From Burkholderiaceae bacterium (GTDB lineage: Bacteria > Pseudomonadota > Gammaproteobacteria > Burkholderiales > Burkholderiaceae_C): a stretch of DNA of 5,516 nt. Position numbers and translations under genes: made by a program. The stretch is taken from contig JAGOBT010000255.1 of NCBI GenBank assembly GCA_017999135.1, forward strand, positions 1 to 5,516, in the 5' to 3' direction. The notes beneath the pieces were generated by a model. That model saw nothing but the letters and a program-made list of their open reading frames with translations, was not told where the DNA came from and ran no database searches. Shown here piece by piece: positions 1-5,516 of this stretch. The stretch's first letter is position 1. Each line of letters opens with the position of its first letter.

Positions 1-245
1 TGCACCGTCACCGTCAGCAGGTCGTCCAGCCGGGCCGGCGCCAGGTAGCGCAGCGCCGTGTCACTGACGATGAAGATGGCGCCGGTGGCTTCGCGCAGCG
101 CCTGCTGGCCCACGCCCAGCGCGCGCAGCCATTCGGTGCGGGCGCGCTCGAAGAACTTCAGGTAGTTCGCATAGAACACCACGCCCCCGGCGTCGGTGTC
201 TTCCCAGTACACCCGCAGCGTGTGCTGGAAGGCCGGCGTCGTCAC
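1..245 (-). CDS. ybgC: YbgC-type acyl-CoA thioesterase, N-terminal 81 residues (runs off the left edge)
   Basis: This is the start of a hotdog-fold thioesterase of the tol-pal-associated YbgC family, cytoplasmic enzymes that hydrolyse acyl-CoA or acyl-ACP thioesters. Translation gives the family signature YWEDTDAGGVVF at residues 13-24, followed by ANYLKFFERARTEWLR (26-41). Asp18 matches the catalytic aspartate of E. coli YbgC at the same residue number. Residue 25 is Tyr where E. coli has His. The APARLDD segment (69-75) is also typical of the family. Only 81 of roughly 135-140 residues are inside the window. The start is GTG at 245-243; its GTGA overlaps the TGA stop of the upstream aminotransferase by 4 bases. 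There is no clear Shine-Dalgarno sequence, so translation is probably coupled. In proteobacteria this gene is normally followed by tolQ, which would lie beyond base 1 (inference). Confidence 0.93.
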   Translation of the reverse strand, partial: MTTPAFQHTLRVYWEDTDAGGVVFYANYLKFFERARTEWLRALGVGQQALREATGAIFIVSDTALRYLAPARLDDLLTVTV

Positions 246-1423
246 GCCAGCACGCGCTGCAGGCGGTGCAGCGCCTCGTCCAGCCTGGCCTGGCTGCTGG
301 CGAACGACAGCCGCAGCCAGCGCTGCGGGTCGGCGCGGCCGAAGTCGCGGCCCGGCGTCAGCGCCACATGGGCACTGTCCATCAGCTGGAAGGCGAAATC
401 CCAACTGTCGGCATGGTGGGCGCTGCAGTCGATGTAGGCGTAGAACGCGCCGTCGGGCTCCACCGGCACGCGCAGGCCCAGGGCGTTGAGCGCCGGCACC
501 ACGGTGTCGCGCCGGGCGCGGAACTCGGCGCGGCGGCGTTCGTAGGTGGCGATCGACTCGGCCTCGAAGCAGGCCAGCGCCGCATGCTGGGCGATGGTGC
601 TGGCGCAGATGAACAGGTTCTGCGCCAGCCGTTCCATCGGTGCCACCATGGCCGGCGGCAGCACCAGCCAGCCCAGGCGCCAGCCGGTCATGTTGAAGTA
701 TTTGCTGAAGCTGTTGACGCTGACGATGTGCTCGCCCAGCTGCAGCGCACTGTGGCCGAAGGTGTCGTCGTAGCTCAGGCCCAGGTAGATCTCGTCGACG
801 ATGGTCACGCCGCCCTGGCCGCGCACCACCGTGTCGATGCGCCGCAGTTCATCGGGGTGGATGGAGGTGCCGGTGGGGTTGGACGGGCTGGCCAGCAGCA
901 CACCGCGGGTGGCCGGCGTCCAGGCCTGAGCGACGGCCGCTGCATCCAGCTGGAAGCGCTGCGCCGCGGTGGTGGGCAGCAGGCGCGCCAGCGCATCGGC
1001 CGCCGCCACGAAGTGCCGGTTGCAGGGGTAGCTGGGGTCGGGCATCAGCACCTCGTCGCCGGCCTCGAACAACGCCAGGCAGGCCAGTTGCAACGCGGCT
1101 GAAGCGCCGGCCGTCACCATGATGCGGTCGGCACCGATCTGCAGGCCGAAGCGCTGCGCATACCAGCCGCTGATGGCCTCGCGCAGCGCGGGCAGGCCCA
1201 GCGCGTCGGTGTACTGGCTGCGGCCGTCGCGGATGGCGCGTTCGGCCGCTTCCTGCACCAGCGGTGGCGCGGTGAAGTCGGGCTCGCCGATGTTCAGGAA
1301 GATCATCCGCTCGCCACCGCGCGCCGGGTCGCAGGCCGGGCTGGCGGCGATGCGCTGCGCCGCCTTGGCGCATTCCATCACGTAGAACGGCTCGATGTGC
1401 CCGAGCCTTCCAGCGAGCTTCAT
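242..1423 (-). CDS. PLP-dependent aminotransferase, fold type I (aspartate aminotransferase-like)
   Basis: This 393-residue protein is a complete class I/II aminotransferase, a cytoplasmic enzyme that moves an amino group between an amino acid and a 2-oxo acid using pyridoxal phosphate. The fold-type I landmarks are in order: LNIGEPDF near 43-50, QYTDALG (70-76), [12 protein letters not shown] (103-114), SPSNPTG with Asn182 (179-185), VDEIYL with Asp210 and Tyr213 (209-214), [15 protein letters not shown] with the Schiff-base Lys241 (238-252), and LRLSFA with the carboxylate-binding Arg372 (370-375). Length is normal for the family. The ATG at 1423 sits in an ATGA overlap with the nusB stop, and the protein ends in a GTGA overlap with ybgC. 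The reading frame stays open further upstream, but that stretch is nusB in another frame. The substrate cannot be told from the sequence; aspartate, alanine or aromatic amino acids are all possible. Its place between nusB and ybgC does not identify a pathway. Confidence 0.93.
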   Translation of the reverse strand: MKLAGRLGHIEPFYVMECAKAAQRIAASPACDPARGGERMIFLNIGEPDFTAPPLVQEAAERAIRDGRSQYTDALGLPALREAISGWYAQRFGLQIGADRIMVTAGASAALQLACLALFEAGDEVLMPDPSYPCNRHFVAAADALARLLPTTAAQRFQLDAAAVAQAWTPATRGVLLASPSNPTGTSIHPDELRRIDTVVRGQGGVTIVDEIYLGLSYDDTFGHSALQLGEHIVSVNSFSKYFNMTGWRLGWLVLPPAMVAPMERLAQNLFICASTIAQHAALACFEAESIATYERRRAEFRARRDTVVPALNALGLRVPVEPDGAFYAYIDCSAHHADSWDFAFQLMDSAHVALTPGRDFGRADPQRWLRLSFASSQARLDEALHRLQRVLA

Positions 1424-1932
1424 GCCCCCCGCCGCGCCGCCTGGCGCGCGGCCACTTCCACCGGGCGCAGGTCGCCCGCGCACTTGTCGAGCACGCCGTT
1501 GACGTACTTGTGGCCGTCGGTGCCGCCGAAGGCCTTGGCCAGTTCCACCGCCTCGTTGATCACCACGCGGTAGGGGATGTCGATGCAGTGCGTCAGCTCG
1601 TAGGCGCCGATCATCAGCACCGCATGCTCCACCGGCGACAGGTCTTTCGTGCGGCGGTCGACATGCCGGGCCAGGGCCGCGTCCAGCGCGGCCGCCTCGG
1701 CGATGCCGCCATGCAGCAGGGCGTCGAAGTGCGGGCGGTCGAACTTGTCGAAGCCGTCGTGCTCGGCCAGGTGGGCCTCGATCTCGGCACCGTCGGCACC
1801 GCTGATCAGCCACTGGTACAGGCCCTGCAGCGCCAGCTCACGCGAACGGCGGCGGGTGGACGTGCCTTGCGGCTTGCGGGCAGCCTTCTTGGCCGGCGAT
1901 GACGCCGGCTGCGGCGGTGTCGTGTCGGTCAT
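1420..1932 (-). CDS. nusB: Transcription antitermination protein NusB
   Basis: NusB binds boxA RNA together with NusE (ribosomal protein S10) and helps RNA polymerase read through rRNA operons. The 170-residue protein shows the family's helical core: [15 protein letters not shown] at 27-41, [16 protein letters not shown] at 98-113, then [18 protein letters not shown] (119-136) and [10 protein letters not shown] (141-150). E. coli NusB has 139 residues. The extra length is mainly a basic, Pro/Ala/Lys-rich N-terminal extension of about 26 residues that is probably disordered, plus a short Arg/Ala-rich C-terminal tail. The ATG at 1932 shares its A with the ribH stop (TGATG), and the gene ends in an ATGA overlap with the aminotransferase. 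There is no clear Shine-Dalgarno sequence at this junction, so re-initiation after ribH is likely. ribH followed by nusB is a very widespread bacterial gene pair. Confidence 0.96.
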   Translation of the reverse strand: MTDTTPPQPASSPAKKAARKPQGTSTRRRSRELALQGLYQWLISGADGAEIEAHLAEHDGFDKFDRPHFDALLHGGIAEAAALDAALARHVDRRTKDLSPVEHAVLMIGAYELTHCIDIPYRVVINEAVELAKAFGGTDGHKYVNGVLDKCAGDLRPVEVAARQAARRGA

Positions 1933-2396
1933 CAGAGCAGGCTGTTCAGCAGGTTGGCCATCTCCACCGCCACGCGGGCTGCATCGCGGCCCTTGTCGGC
2001 AGCCCGGGCCCAGGCTTGCGCCTCGTTCTCGACCGTGAGGATGGCGTTGGCCACCGGCGTGCTGGTGTCCAGAGACACCCGGCTGACGCCGGCGCCACTC
2101 TCGTTGGCCACCAGCTCGAAGTGGTAGGTCTCGCCGCGGATGATGCAGCCCAGCGCGATCAGGGCGTCGAACTCTTCCCGGTCGGCCAGCGACTGCAGGG
2201 CCACGGGCACTTCCAGCGCCCCGGGCACGGTGATGTGGCGGATGTCGCCGGCATCGACGCCCAGCGCAGCCAGTTCGGCCAGGCAGGCAGCGGCCAGCGC
2301 ACCGGTGATGTCGGCATTGAAGCGGGCCTGCACGATGCCGATGGACAGGCCACTGCCGTCCAGGTTGACGGATTCGCCTTGGTTGGCGTGTTGCAT
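1932..2396 (-). CDS. ribH: 6,7-dimethyl-8-ribityllumazine synthase
   Basis: RibH condenses 5-amino-6-ribitylaminouracil with 3,4-dihydroxy-2-butanone 4-phosphate to give lumazine, the penultimate step of riboflavin synthesis. The 154-residue length is normal. Family motifs are intact: VQARFN with the ring-stacking Phe26, VPGALEVP (57-64), [15 protein letters not shown] with the catalytic-position His92 (81-95), [12 protein letters not shown] (113-124), and Arg131 and Lys135 in the phosphate-binding region. The segment between Arg131 and EMANL is shorter than in E. coli or B. subtilis, which matches beta-proteobacterial forms as I recall them. The start is ATG at 2396, 20 bp after the ribBX stop. 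Only a weak GAAAG sits upstream. A 7-base direct repeat, CTTCCAT on the coding strand with a 14-base period, spans the gap, and its second copy includes the start codon. The product partners functionally with the adjacent RibBX. Confidence 0.97.
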   Translation of the reverse strand: MQHANQGESVNLDGSGLSIGIVQARFNADITGALAAACLAELAALGVDAGDIRHITVPGALEVPVALQSLADREEFDALIALGCIIRGETYHFELVANESGAGVSRVSLDTSTPVANAILTVENEAQAWARAADKGRDAARVAVEMANLLNSLL

Positions 2397-2416
2397 GGAA
2401 GCTTTCAGATGGAAGG

Positions 2417-3514
2417 TCAGCGGTCGGCGGCCTGGAAGCTGGTGACTTCCAGCCCGTAGCCGGCCATGCTGGGCATGCGGCGCGGGCTGCCCAGCAGCTT
2501 CATCTTGCGCACCCCCAGCTGGCGCAGGATCTGCGCCCCCACGCCATAGGTGCGCAGGTCCATCTGCATCGGCCGCGGCGGGCGGCTGGCCTGCTGCGGC
2601 AGCACCTGGGGCATCAGCGTGGCGATGTCGGTGCCGCAGTTCAGCAGCACCGCCACGCCAGCCGGCGCGGCCTGGATGGCCGTCAACGCGGTGGGCAGCG
2701 GCCAGCTGTGGGCGCTGCGGCCCACGTCCAGCAGGTCCATCGCGGTGAAGGGCTCATGCACCCGCACCAGCACTTCGTCGTCGGGCTGCCAGGTGCCCTT
2801 GCGCAGGGCGATGTGCAGGCCGCCGGAATGGTCGCGGAAGGCCTGGCAGATGAAGTTGCCCTGGGCGGTCATCAGGCCGCGCTCGCCCAGGTTCTCGATC
2901 AGCGTCTCGTTGTGCGAGCGGTAGGCGATCAGGTCGGCGATGGTGCCAATCTTCAGACCGTGCTGCTGCGCGAACACCTGCAGCTCGGGCAACCGGGCCA
3001 TGGTGCCGTCGTCGTTCATGATCTCGCAGATCACCGCGGCGGGCGTGCAGCCGGCCATGGCGGCGAGATCACAGCCGGCCTCGGTGTGGCCGGCGCGCAT
3101 CAGCACGCCGCCATCCTGCGCCTGCAGCGGAAAGATGTGGCCGGGTTGCACCAAGTCAGTGGGCTGGGCGTCCTTGGCCACGGCGGCCTGCACTGTGCGG
3201 GCACGGTCTGCTGCGCTGATGCCGGTGGTGACGCCGGTGGCCGCCTCGATCGACACGGTGAAGGCGGTGCCGTGCACCGTGCCGTTGCGTGAAGCCATCG
3301 GCGGCAGCTGCAGGCGTTCGCAGCGGTCCTTGGTCAGCGTCAGGCAGATCAGGCCGCGGCCATGCTTGGCCATGAAGTTGATGGTCTCGGCCGACACATG
3401 GTCGGCGGCGAGCACCAGATCGCCTTCGTTCTCGCGGTCTTCCTCGTCGACGAGGATGACCATGCGGCCGGCGGCCAGCTCGGCCACGAGTTCGGGGACA
3501 GGGGAAAGTGCCAT
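2417..3514 (-). CDS. ribBX: 3,4-dihydroxy-2-butanone 4-phosphate synthase with degenerate GTP cyclohydrolase II-like C-terminal domain (RibBX type)
   Basis: The N-terminal domain (about residues 1-205) converts ribulose 5-phosphate to 3,4-dihydroxy-2-butanone 4-phosphate. It carries the acidic loop [11 protein letters not shown] (22-32), [17 protein letters not shown] (88-104), [14 protein letters not shown] with His143 (142-155) and [12 protein letters not shown] with Glu164 (163-174). His143 and Glu164 match the catalytic His153 and Glu174 of E. coli RibB. The C-terminal domain (about 206-365) aligns with GTP cyclohydrolase II at VLVRVH (248-253) and [16 protein letters not shown] (326-341). 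It lacks the three-cysteine zinc site (SEC...RCDCG) and the RQEGRGIGL motif. This matches the RibBX architecture described in Proteobacteria, where the tail has no cyclohydrolase activity. Automated annotation often calls such proteins bifunctional RibBA. The start ATG at 3514 is chosen because the RibB homology begins directly after it; an in-frame GTG at 3559 adds 15 residues with no recognisable homology. ribH follows after 20 bp. Confidence 0.93.
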   Translation of the reverse strand: MALSPVPELVAELAAGRMVILVDEEDRENEGDLVLAADHVSAETINFMAKHGRGLICLTLTKDRCERLQLPPMASRNGTVHGTAFTVSIEAATGVTTGISAADRARTVQAAVAKDAQPTDLVQPGHIFPLQAQDGGVLMRAGHTEAGCDLAAMAGCTPAAVICEIMNDDGTMARLPELQVFAQQHGLKIGTIADLIAYRSHNETLIENLGERGLMTAQGNFICQAFRDHSGGLHIALRKGTWQPDDEVLVRVHEPFTAMDLLDVGRSAHSWPLPTALTAIQAAPAGVAVLLNCGTDIATLMPQVLPQQASRPPRPMQMDLRTYGVGAQILRQLGVRKMKLLGSPRRMPSMAGYGLEVTSFQAADR

Positions 3515-3520
3515 CGCCGG

Positions 3521-3526
3521 ATTGTA
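3521..3526 (-). promoter_or_regulatory. Possible -10 promoter element for the ribBX-ribH-nusB operon
   Basis: On the coding strand TACAAT (5 of 6 matches to TATAAT) stands out in otherwise GC-rich DNA. It is followed by only six bases, CCGGCG, and then the ribBX ATG. Initiation about seven bases after the hexamer would fall on or next to the A of the start codon, giving a leaderless or nearly leaderless mRNA. No Shine-Dalgarno sequence is visible before this ATG, which fits. No good -35 hexamer lies at 16-18 bp; a GGGACA-like sequence sits about 21 bp upstream. The assignment is therefore tentative. Confidence 0.4.
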
Positions 3527-3540
3527 GGCGGGCAGGGTTG

Positions 3541-3557
3541 GCGGGGCTGTCCCCCGC
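3541..3557 (-). other. GC-rich hairpin in the bpt-ribBX gap
   Basis: On the coding strand GCGGGG, a five-base GACAG loop and CCCCGC form a perfect six-pair, all-G:C stem. It lies 15 bp after the bpt stop and 14 bp before the TACAAT hexamer. No T-run follows it, so it does not look like a classical intrinsic terminator. It could weakly slow polymerase, protect the 3' end of the aat-bpt message, or be chance in GC-rich DNA. A weaker five-pair repeat (CAGTC/GACTG) overlaps the bpt stop codon at 3574-3591. Confidence 0.35.
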
Positions 3558-3572
3558 ACGGCATGGCTGGGG

Positions 3573-4343
3573 TCAGTCCGGGGTCTGACTGGGGGGCTGC
3601 GGCTCAGCCCACTCCCAGCCCCGCTCGGTCAGCAACTGGTGCGGCCCGAAGCCGGCCTTGTAGGCCATCTTGTCGCTCTCGGCGATCCAGTAGCCCAGGT
3701 ACAGGTGCGGCAGCTTCAGCAGGCGGACTTGGTCGATCTGCCACATCACGCCGTAGGTGCCCAGGCTGCCCTTGAGATCGGGGTCGTAGAAGGTGTAGAC
3801 AGCGGAGATGCCGTCGTTCAGCACGTCGACGATGGACACCATGCGCAGCGTGCCGGGCGTGGTGCTGCCCTCGGGTGCCGGGTCGCGGAACTCGACCAGC
3901 CGCGAATTGACCCTGCTCTGCAGCAGAAACTGGGTGTACTGGTCGATGCTGTCGTGGTCCATGCCGCCGCCGGCATGCCGCCCCGACTGGTAGCGCAGGT
4001 AGAGCTGGTAGTGCTCGGGCACGAAGCACAGACGCAGCACCCGTGTCTTCAGGTGGCCATGGGCCTTGACGGCGCGCCGCTGACTGCGGGTGGGCTGGAA
4101 CGTGGCCACCGGCACCCGCAGCGGCACGCAGGCGCGGCAGCTGTCGCAGTAGGGCCGGTAGGTGAACATGCCGCTGCGCCGGAAGCCGTTGGCCACCAGG
4201 CCGGAATAGGCGTCGGCATGGATCAAGTGGCTGGGCGTGGCCACCTGCGAGCGCGCCATCCGGTCCGGCAGGTAGCTGCACGGATACGGCGCCGTCGCAT
4301 AGAACTGCAACGACGACAGCGGAAGCTCCTTGGGATGGGTCAC
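3573..4343 (-). CDS. bpt: Aspartate/glutamate leucyltransferase (Bpt, arginyltransferase family)
   Basis: Bpt transfers leucine from Leu-tRNA to proteins with N-terminal Asp or Glu, making them substrates for ClpS/ClpAP. It belongs to the eukaryotic ATE1-related family and is often labelled arginyltransferase. The 256-residue protein has the N-terminal [20 protein letters not shown] block (16-35) with Cys22, then [17 protein letters not shown] (62-78) containing a CxxCxxC cluster. The C-terminal catalytic-domain signatures are [20 protein letters not shown] (182-201), [10 protein letters not shown] (211-220) and [10 protein letters not shown] (225-234). The start is GTG at 4343-4341, in a GTGA overlap with the aat stop. 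The frame is open upstream, but that region codes for Aat in another frame. The overlap suggests translational coupling and shared dosage of the two N-degron transferases. The extreme C-terminus is short and Pro/Gln-rich. Confidence 0.94.
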   Translation of the reverse strand: MTHPKELPLSSLQFYATAPYPCSYLPDRMARSQVATPSHLIHADAYSGLVANGFRRSGMFTYRPYCDSCRACVPLRVPVATFQPTRSQRRAVKAHGHLKTRVLRLCFVPEHYQLYLRYQSGRHAGGGMDHDSIDQYTQFLLQSRVNSRLVEFRDPAPEGSTTPGTLRMVSIVDVLNDGISAVYTFYDPDLKGSLGTYGVMWQIDQVRLLKLPHLYLGYWIAESDKMAYKAGFGPHQLLTERGWEWAEPQPPSQTPD

Positions 4344-5149
4344 GCGGGCGGCTTGGGCGGGGTGATGGGGGCGTCTGGCGGCGGGGCGTCTGCGGCAGAC
4401 GGCGGGCCCAGATCCAGCTGCGCCCACAGCGCCGGATGATAGGTCCAGGCCCCGGGCGGCGTGCCCCCCAGCGTGCGGGACAAATGCGCCTCGAAGCCGG
4501 TTCTGGGGATCTGGCGTGCGCCGAAGCTGGCCAGGTGCCGGGTGTGCTGCTGGCAGTCGATCAACGTGATGCCATGCGCACGACAGAAGGCCACCAGCGC
4601 GCACAGGGCGATCTTGCTGGCGTCGGTGCGGTGGGCGAACATCGATTCACCGAAGACCATGCGACCGATGCCCACGCCGTACAGCCCGCCCACCAGCTGG
4701 CCGTCGATCCAGGTTTCGACGCTGTGGGCGCGGCCCAGGTGGTGCCAGGCGGTGTAGGCGTCGAGGATGTCGTCGACGATCCAGGTGCCGTCCTGCCCGT
4801 CACGCGGGGTGCTGGCGCAGGCCTGCATCACCTGGCGGAAGGCGCTGTCGATGCGCACCTCGCAGCCGGGCGTGCGGATGAAGCGCCGCAGCGTCTTGCG
4901 CAGCGAATGCGACAGCTTGAACTCGGCCACCGGCAGCACCATGCGCGGGTCGGGTGCCCACCACAGCGGCGGGTCGCCCGGGCTGAACCACGGGAAGATG
5001 CCGCGCCGGTAGGCTTCTTCCAGCCGCTGCGGCGTGACGCTGCCGCCAGCCGCCAGCAGGCCTGGCGCTTCGCTGCCGGCGCCCAGCGCCCGCTGCGTGG
5101 GCGGCAGCGGGGTGTGGTCGTCGATCCAGGTGAGGGTGCTGCCGGCCAT
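4340..5149 (-). CDS. aat: Leucyl/phenylalanyl-tRNA--protein transferase
   Basis: Aat adds Leu or Phe from aminoacyl-tRNA to proteins with N-terminal Arg or Lys, creating primary destabilising residues for ClpS-dependent degradation. The 269-residue protein has the family blocks in order: GLLAAGG (30-36), [13 protein letters not shown] (46-58), [12 protein letters not shown] (62-73), [12 protein letters not shown] (121-132), GRAHSVETW (139-147), [20 protein letters not shown] (152-171) with Glu168, DASK (176-179), and [21 protein letters not shown] (196-216) with Asp198 and Gln200. These match E. coli Glu156, Asp186 and Gln188. The protein is about 35 residues longer than E. coli Aat, partly because of a Pro/Ala-rich tail after residue 248 that looks disordered. 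The ATG at 5149 lies 16 bp after the SDR stop, with no Shine-Dalgarno sequence. A second ATG 11 bases upstream is out of frame. Confidence 0.96.
   Translation of the reverse strand: MAGSTLTWIDDHTPLPPTQRALGAGSEAPGLLAAGGSVTPQRLEEAYRRGIFPWFSPGDPPLWWAPDPRMVLPVAEFKLSHSLRKTLRRFIRTPGCEVRIDSAFRQVMQACASTPRDGQDGTWIVDDILDAYTAWHHLGRAHSVETWIDGQLVGGLYGVGIGRMVFGESMFAHRTDASKIALCALVAFCRAHGITLIDCQQHTRHLASFGARQIPRTGFEAHLSRTLGGTPPGAWTYHPALWAQLDLGPPSAADAPPPDAPITPPKPPA
4368..4401 (-). repeat. Short direct repeat and palindrome in the 3' end of aat
   Basis: On the plus strand the 10-mer ggggcgtctg occurs at 4368-4377 and again at 4383-4392, a 15-base period (five codons) that gives the repeated Asp-Ala-Pro in the Aat tail. 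The second copy runs into a perfect six-pair inverted repeat, cgtctg-cgg-cagacg (4387-4401). The structure lies about 45 bases upstream of the bpt start. It may be no more than GC-rich drift in an unconstrained tail. Confidence 0.5.
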
Positions 5150-5158
5150 CGTGCCGGC

Positions 5159-5188
5159 ATCGTACCTAGATGGTCACGCCACCGTCGA
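5159..5188 (-). promoter_or_regulatory. Weak candidate promoter for aat-bpt
   Basis: Reading the coding strand, TCGACG (5188-5183, 4 of 6 matches to TTGACA) and TACGAT (5164-5159, 4 of 6 matches to TATAAT) are separated by 18 bp. The second hexamer ends nine bases before the aat ATG, so a transcript starting here would have a leader of only a few bases. The -35 part lies inside the SDR gene. Similar matches arise by chance, and simple read-through from the SDR gene is an equally good explanation. Confidence 0.2.
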
Positions 5189-5516
5189 TCACCAGCGATT
5201 GGCCCGTCATGAACCGGCTGGCCGGTGCGGCCAGGTACACCGCCGCGCCGGCGATTTCGTCCGGGTCGCCGATGCGGCGCAGCGGGGTCTCGGCGTTGCG
5301 GGCGGCCAGCTGCTCGGGGTTGTCCCACAGGGCCTTGGCGAAATCGGTCTTGATCAGGCCCGGGGCGATGCAGTTGACGCGGATGTTGTCCGGGCCCAGC
5401 TCGCAGGCCAGGTTGCGCGCCAGCTGCATGTCGGCGGCCTTGCTGATGCAGTAGGCGCCGATCACGGTGGACCCGCGCAGCCCGCCGATCGACGAGACGA
5501 TGATGATGCTGCCCTC
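5166..5516 (-). CDS. SDR-family NAD(P)-dependent oxidoreductase, C-terminal 116 residues (N-terminus beyond the right edge)
   Basis: This is the C-terminal part of a classical short-chain dehydrogenase/reductase, a cytoplasmic Rossmann-fold enzyme of FabG-like type. Numbering from the first visible codon, IVSSIGG carries the catalytic Ser9, and YCISK gives Tyr22 and Lys26. The 13-residue Ser-Tyr spacing equals that of Fab[10 protein letters not shown] (45-53) is the conserved strand and PG turn after the active site. The protein ends with the family's usual FMTGQ...VIDGG near the C-terminus. The glycine-rich cofactor motif would lie outside the window, so NAD versus NADP preference cannot be judged. 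The frame stays open to the window edge with no start codon forced; a GTG at 5465 lies inside the active-site region and is not the start. The TAG stop is 16 bp before aat, close enough for co-transcription. The substrate is unknown. Confidence 0.92.
   Translation of the reverse strand, partial: EGSIIIVSSIGGLRGSTVIGAYCISKAADMQLARNLACELGPDNIRVNCIAPGLIKTDFAKALWDNPEQLAARNAETPLRRIGDPDEIAGAAVYLAAPASRFMTGQSLVIDGGVTI

Noticed and set aside
266..1102. Long plus-strand open frame (278 codons) opposite the aminotransferase
   Set aside because: It is the antisense shadow of a strongly conserved enzyme. Its translation is Gly/Ala/His/Gln/Arg-rich with no recognisable domain, as expected in GC-rich DNA where stops are rare. 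The same holds for plus-strand frames at 1510-1902, 1899-2459, 2708-3292, 3639-4439 and 4436-5212.
1424..1813. N-terminal extension of the aminotransferase frame by 130 codons
   Set aside because: The extension is nusB read in another frame. Family homology begins just after the ATG at 1423, which also makes a clean ATGA overlap.
1855..1932. Lys/Pro/Ala-rich N-terminal extension of NusB as a possible fused domain
   Set aside because: At about 26 low-complexity residues it is too short for a domain. Disordered extensions of this kind are common in GC-rich genomes.
1932..2010. RibH C-terminal loop about four residues shorter than in E. coli or B. subtilis
   Set aside because: Beta-proteobacterial RibH proteins, such as Neisseria as I recall it, have the same short form. 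Arg131 and Lys135 are present, so this is lineage-typical and not a defect.
3515..3559. Upstream GTG start at 3559 for ribBX
   Set aside because: The 15 extra residues show no recognisable RibB homology. They would span the hairpin and the -10-like hexamer, and RibB similarity begins at the ATG at 3514.
4317..4334. Strong Shine-Dalgarno-like AAGGAG inside the start of bpt, six bases before an in-frame CTG (codon 9)
   Set aside because: AAGGAG encodes Lys-Glu in an N-terminus that I recall as conserved in Bpt homologues, and CTG is a rare start. It is most likely a coincidence, though N-terminal peptide data could settle it.
4344..4604. N-terminal extension of bpt by 87 codons
   Set aside because: The extra residues are aat read in another frame and are Arg/Ala/Pro-rich. 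Family homology starts just after the GTG at 4343.
1..5516. CRISPR, insertion sequence, prophage, toxin-antitoxin, defence or tRNA content
   Set aside because: No spaced repeat array, transposase, terminal inverted repeats, tRNA-like cloverleaf or small unexplained ORF was seen. Recognised housekeeping genes fill all but 94 bases of the window.

Overview
The window is a compact, GC-rich bacterial chromosome segment with every gene on the minus strand. It reads as ordinary housekeeping DNA. The high G+C, the strong preference for G or C at third codon positions, the gene order (ribB-type gene, ribH, nusB, aminotransferase, ybgC) and the form of RibB and RibH point to a Betaproteobacterium, most likely Burkholderiales. 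That placement is inferred from protein signatures and synteny; no database search was run.

In the direction of transcription (right to left) the layout is as follows. (1) 5516-5166 holds the C-terminal part of a short-chain dehydrogenase/reductase. (2) 5149-3573 holds an N-degron pair, aat (leucyl/phenylalanyl-tRNA--protein transferase) and bpt (aspartate/glutamate leucyltransferase), joined by a 4-base stop/start overlap. (3) 3572-3515 is a 58-bp gap with a GC-rich hairpin and a -10-like hexamer placed immediately before the next start codon. (4) 3514-1 holds a tightly packed run: a ribB gene with a degenerate RibA-like tail (RibBX type), ribH, nusB, a PLP-dependent aminotransferase and the first 81 codons of ybgC. 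Three successive junctions in this run are stop/start overlaps (TGATG, ATGA, GTGA), so the genes are probably co-transcribed and translationally coupled.

Functionally, RibBX supplies the four-carbon unit (3,4-dihydroxy-2-butanone 4-phosphate) that RibH joins to the pyrimidine intermediate to give lumazine, the riboflavin precursor. GTP cyclohydrolase II must come from elsewhere, because the RibA-like tail lacks its zinc ligands. NusB is the antitermination factor for rRNA transcription. The YbgC thioesterase usually starts a tol-pal cluster, which would lie beyond base 1. Aat and Bpt place destabilising Leu/Phe or Leu on protein N-termini for ClpS/ClpAP degradation.

Coding density is near total. 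Only three gaps exist (20, 58 and 16 bp) and no stretch over 300 bases lacks a gene. I saw no tRNA, rRNA, CRISPR array, insertion sequence, toxin-antitoxin pair or phage gene. I found no evidence of a previously undescribed system. The points most worth a second look are the catalytically dead RibA-like domain and the possible leaderless promoter of the rib-nusB-ybgC operon.
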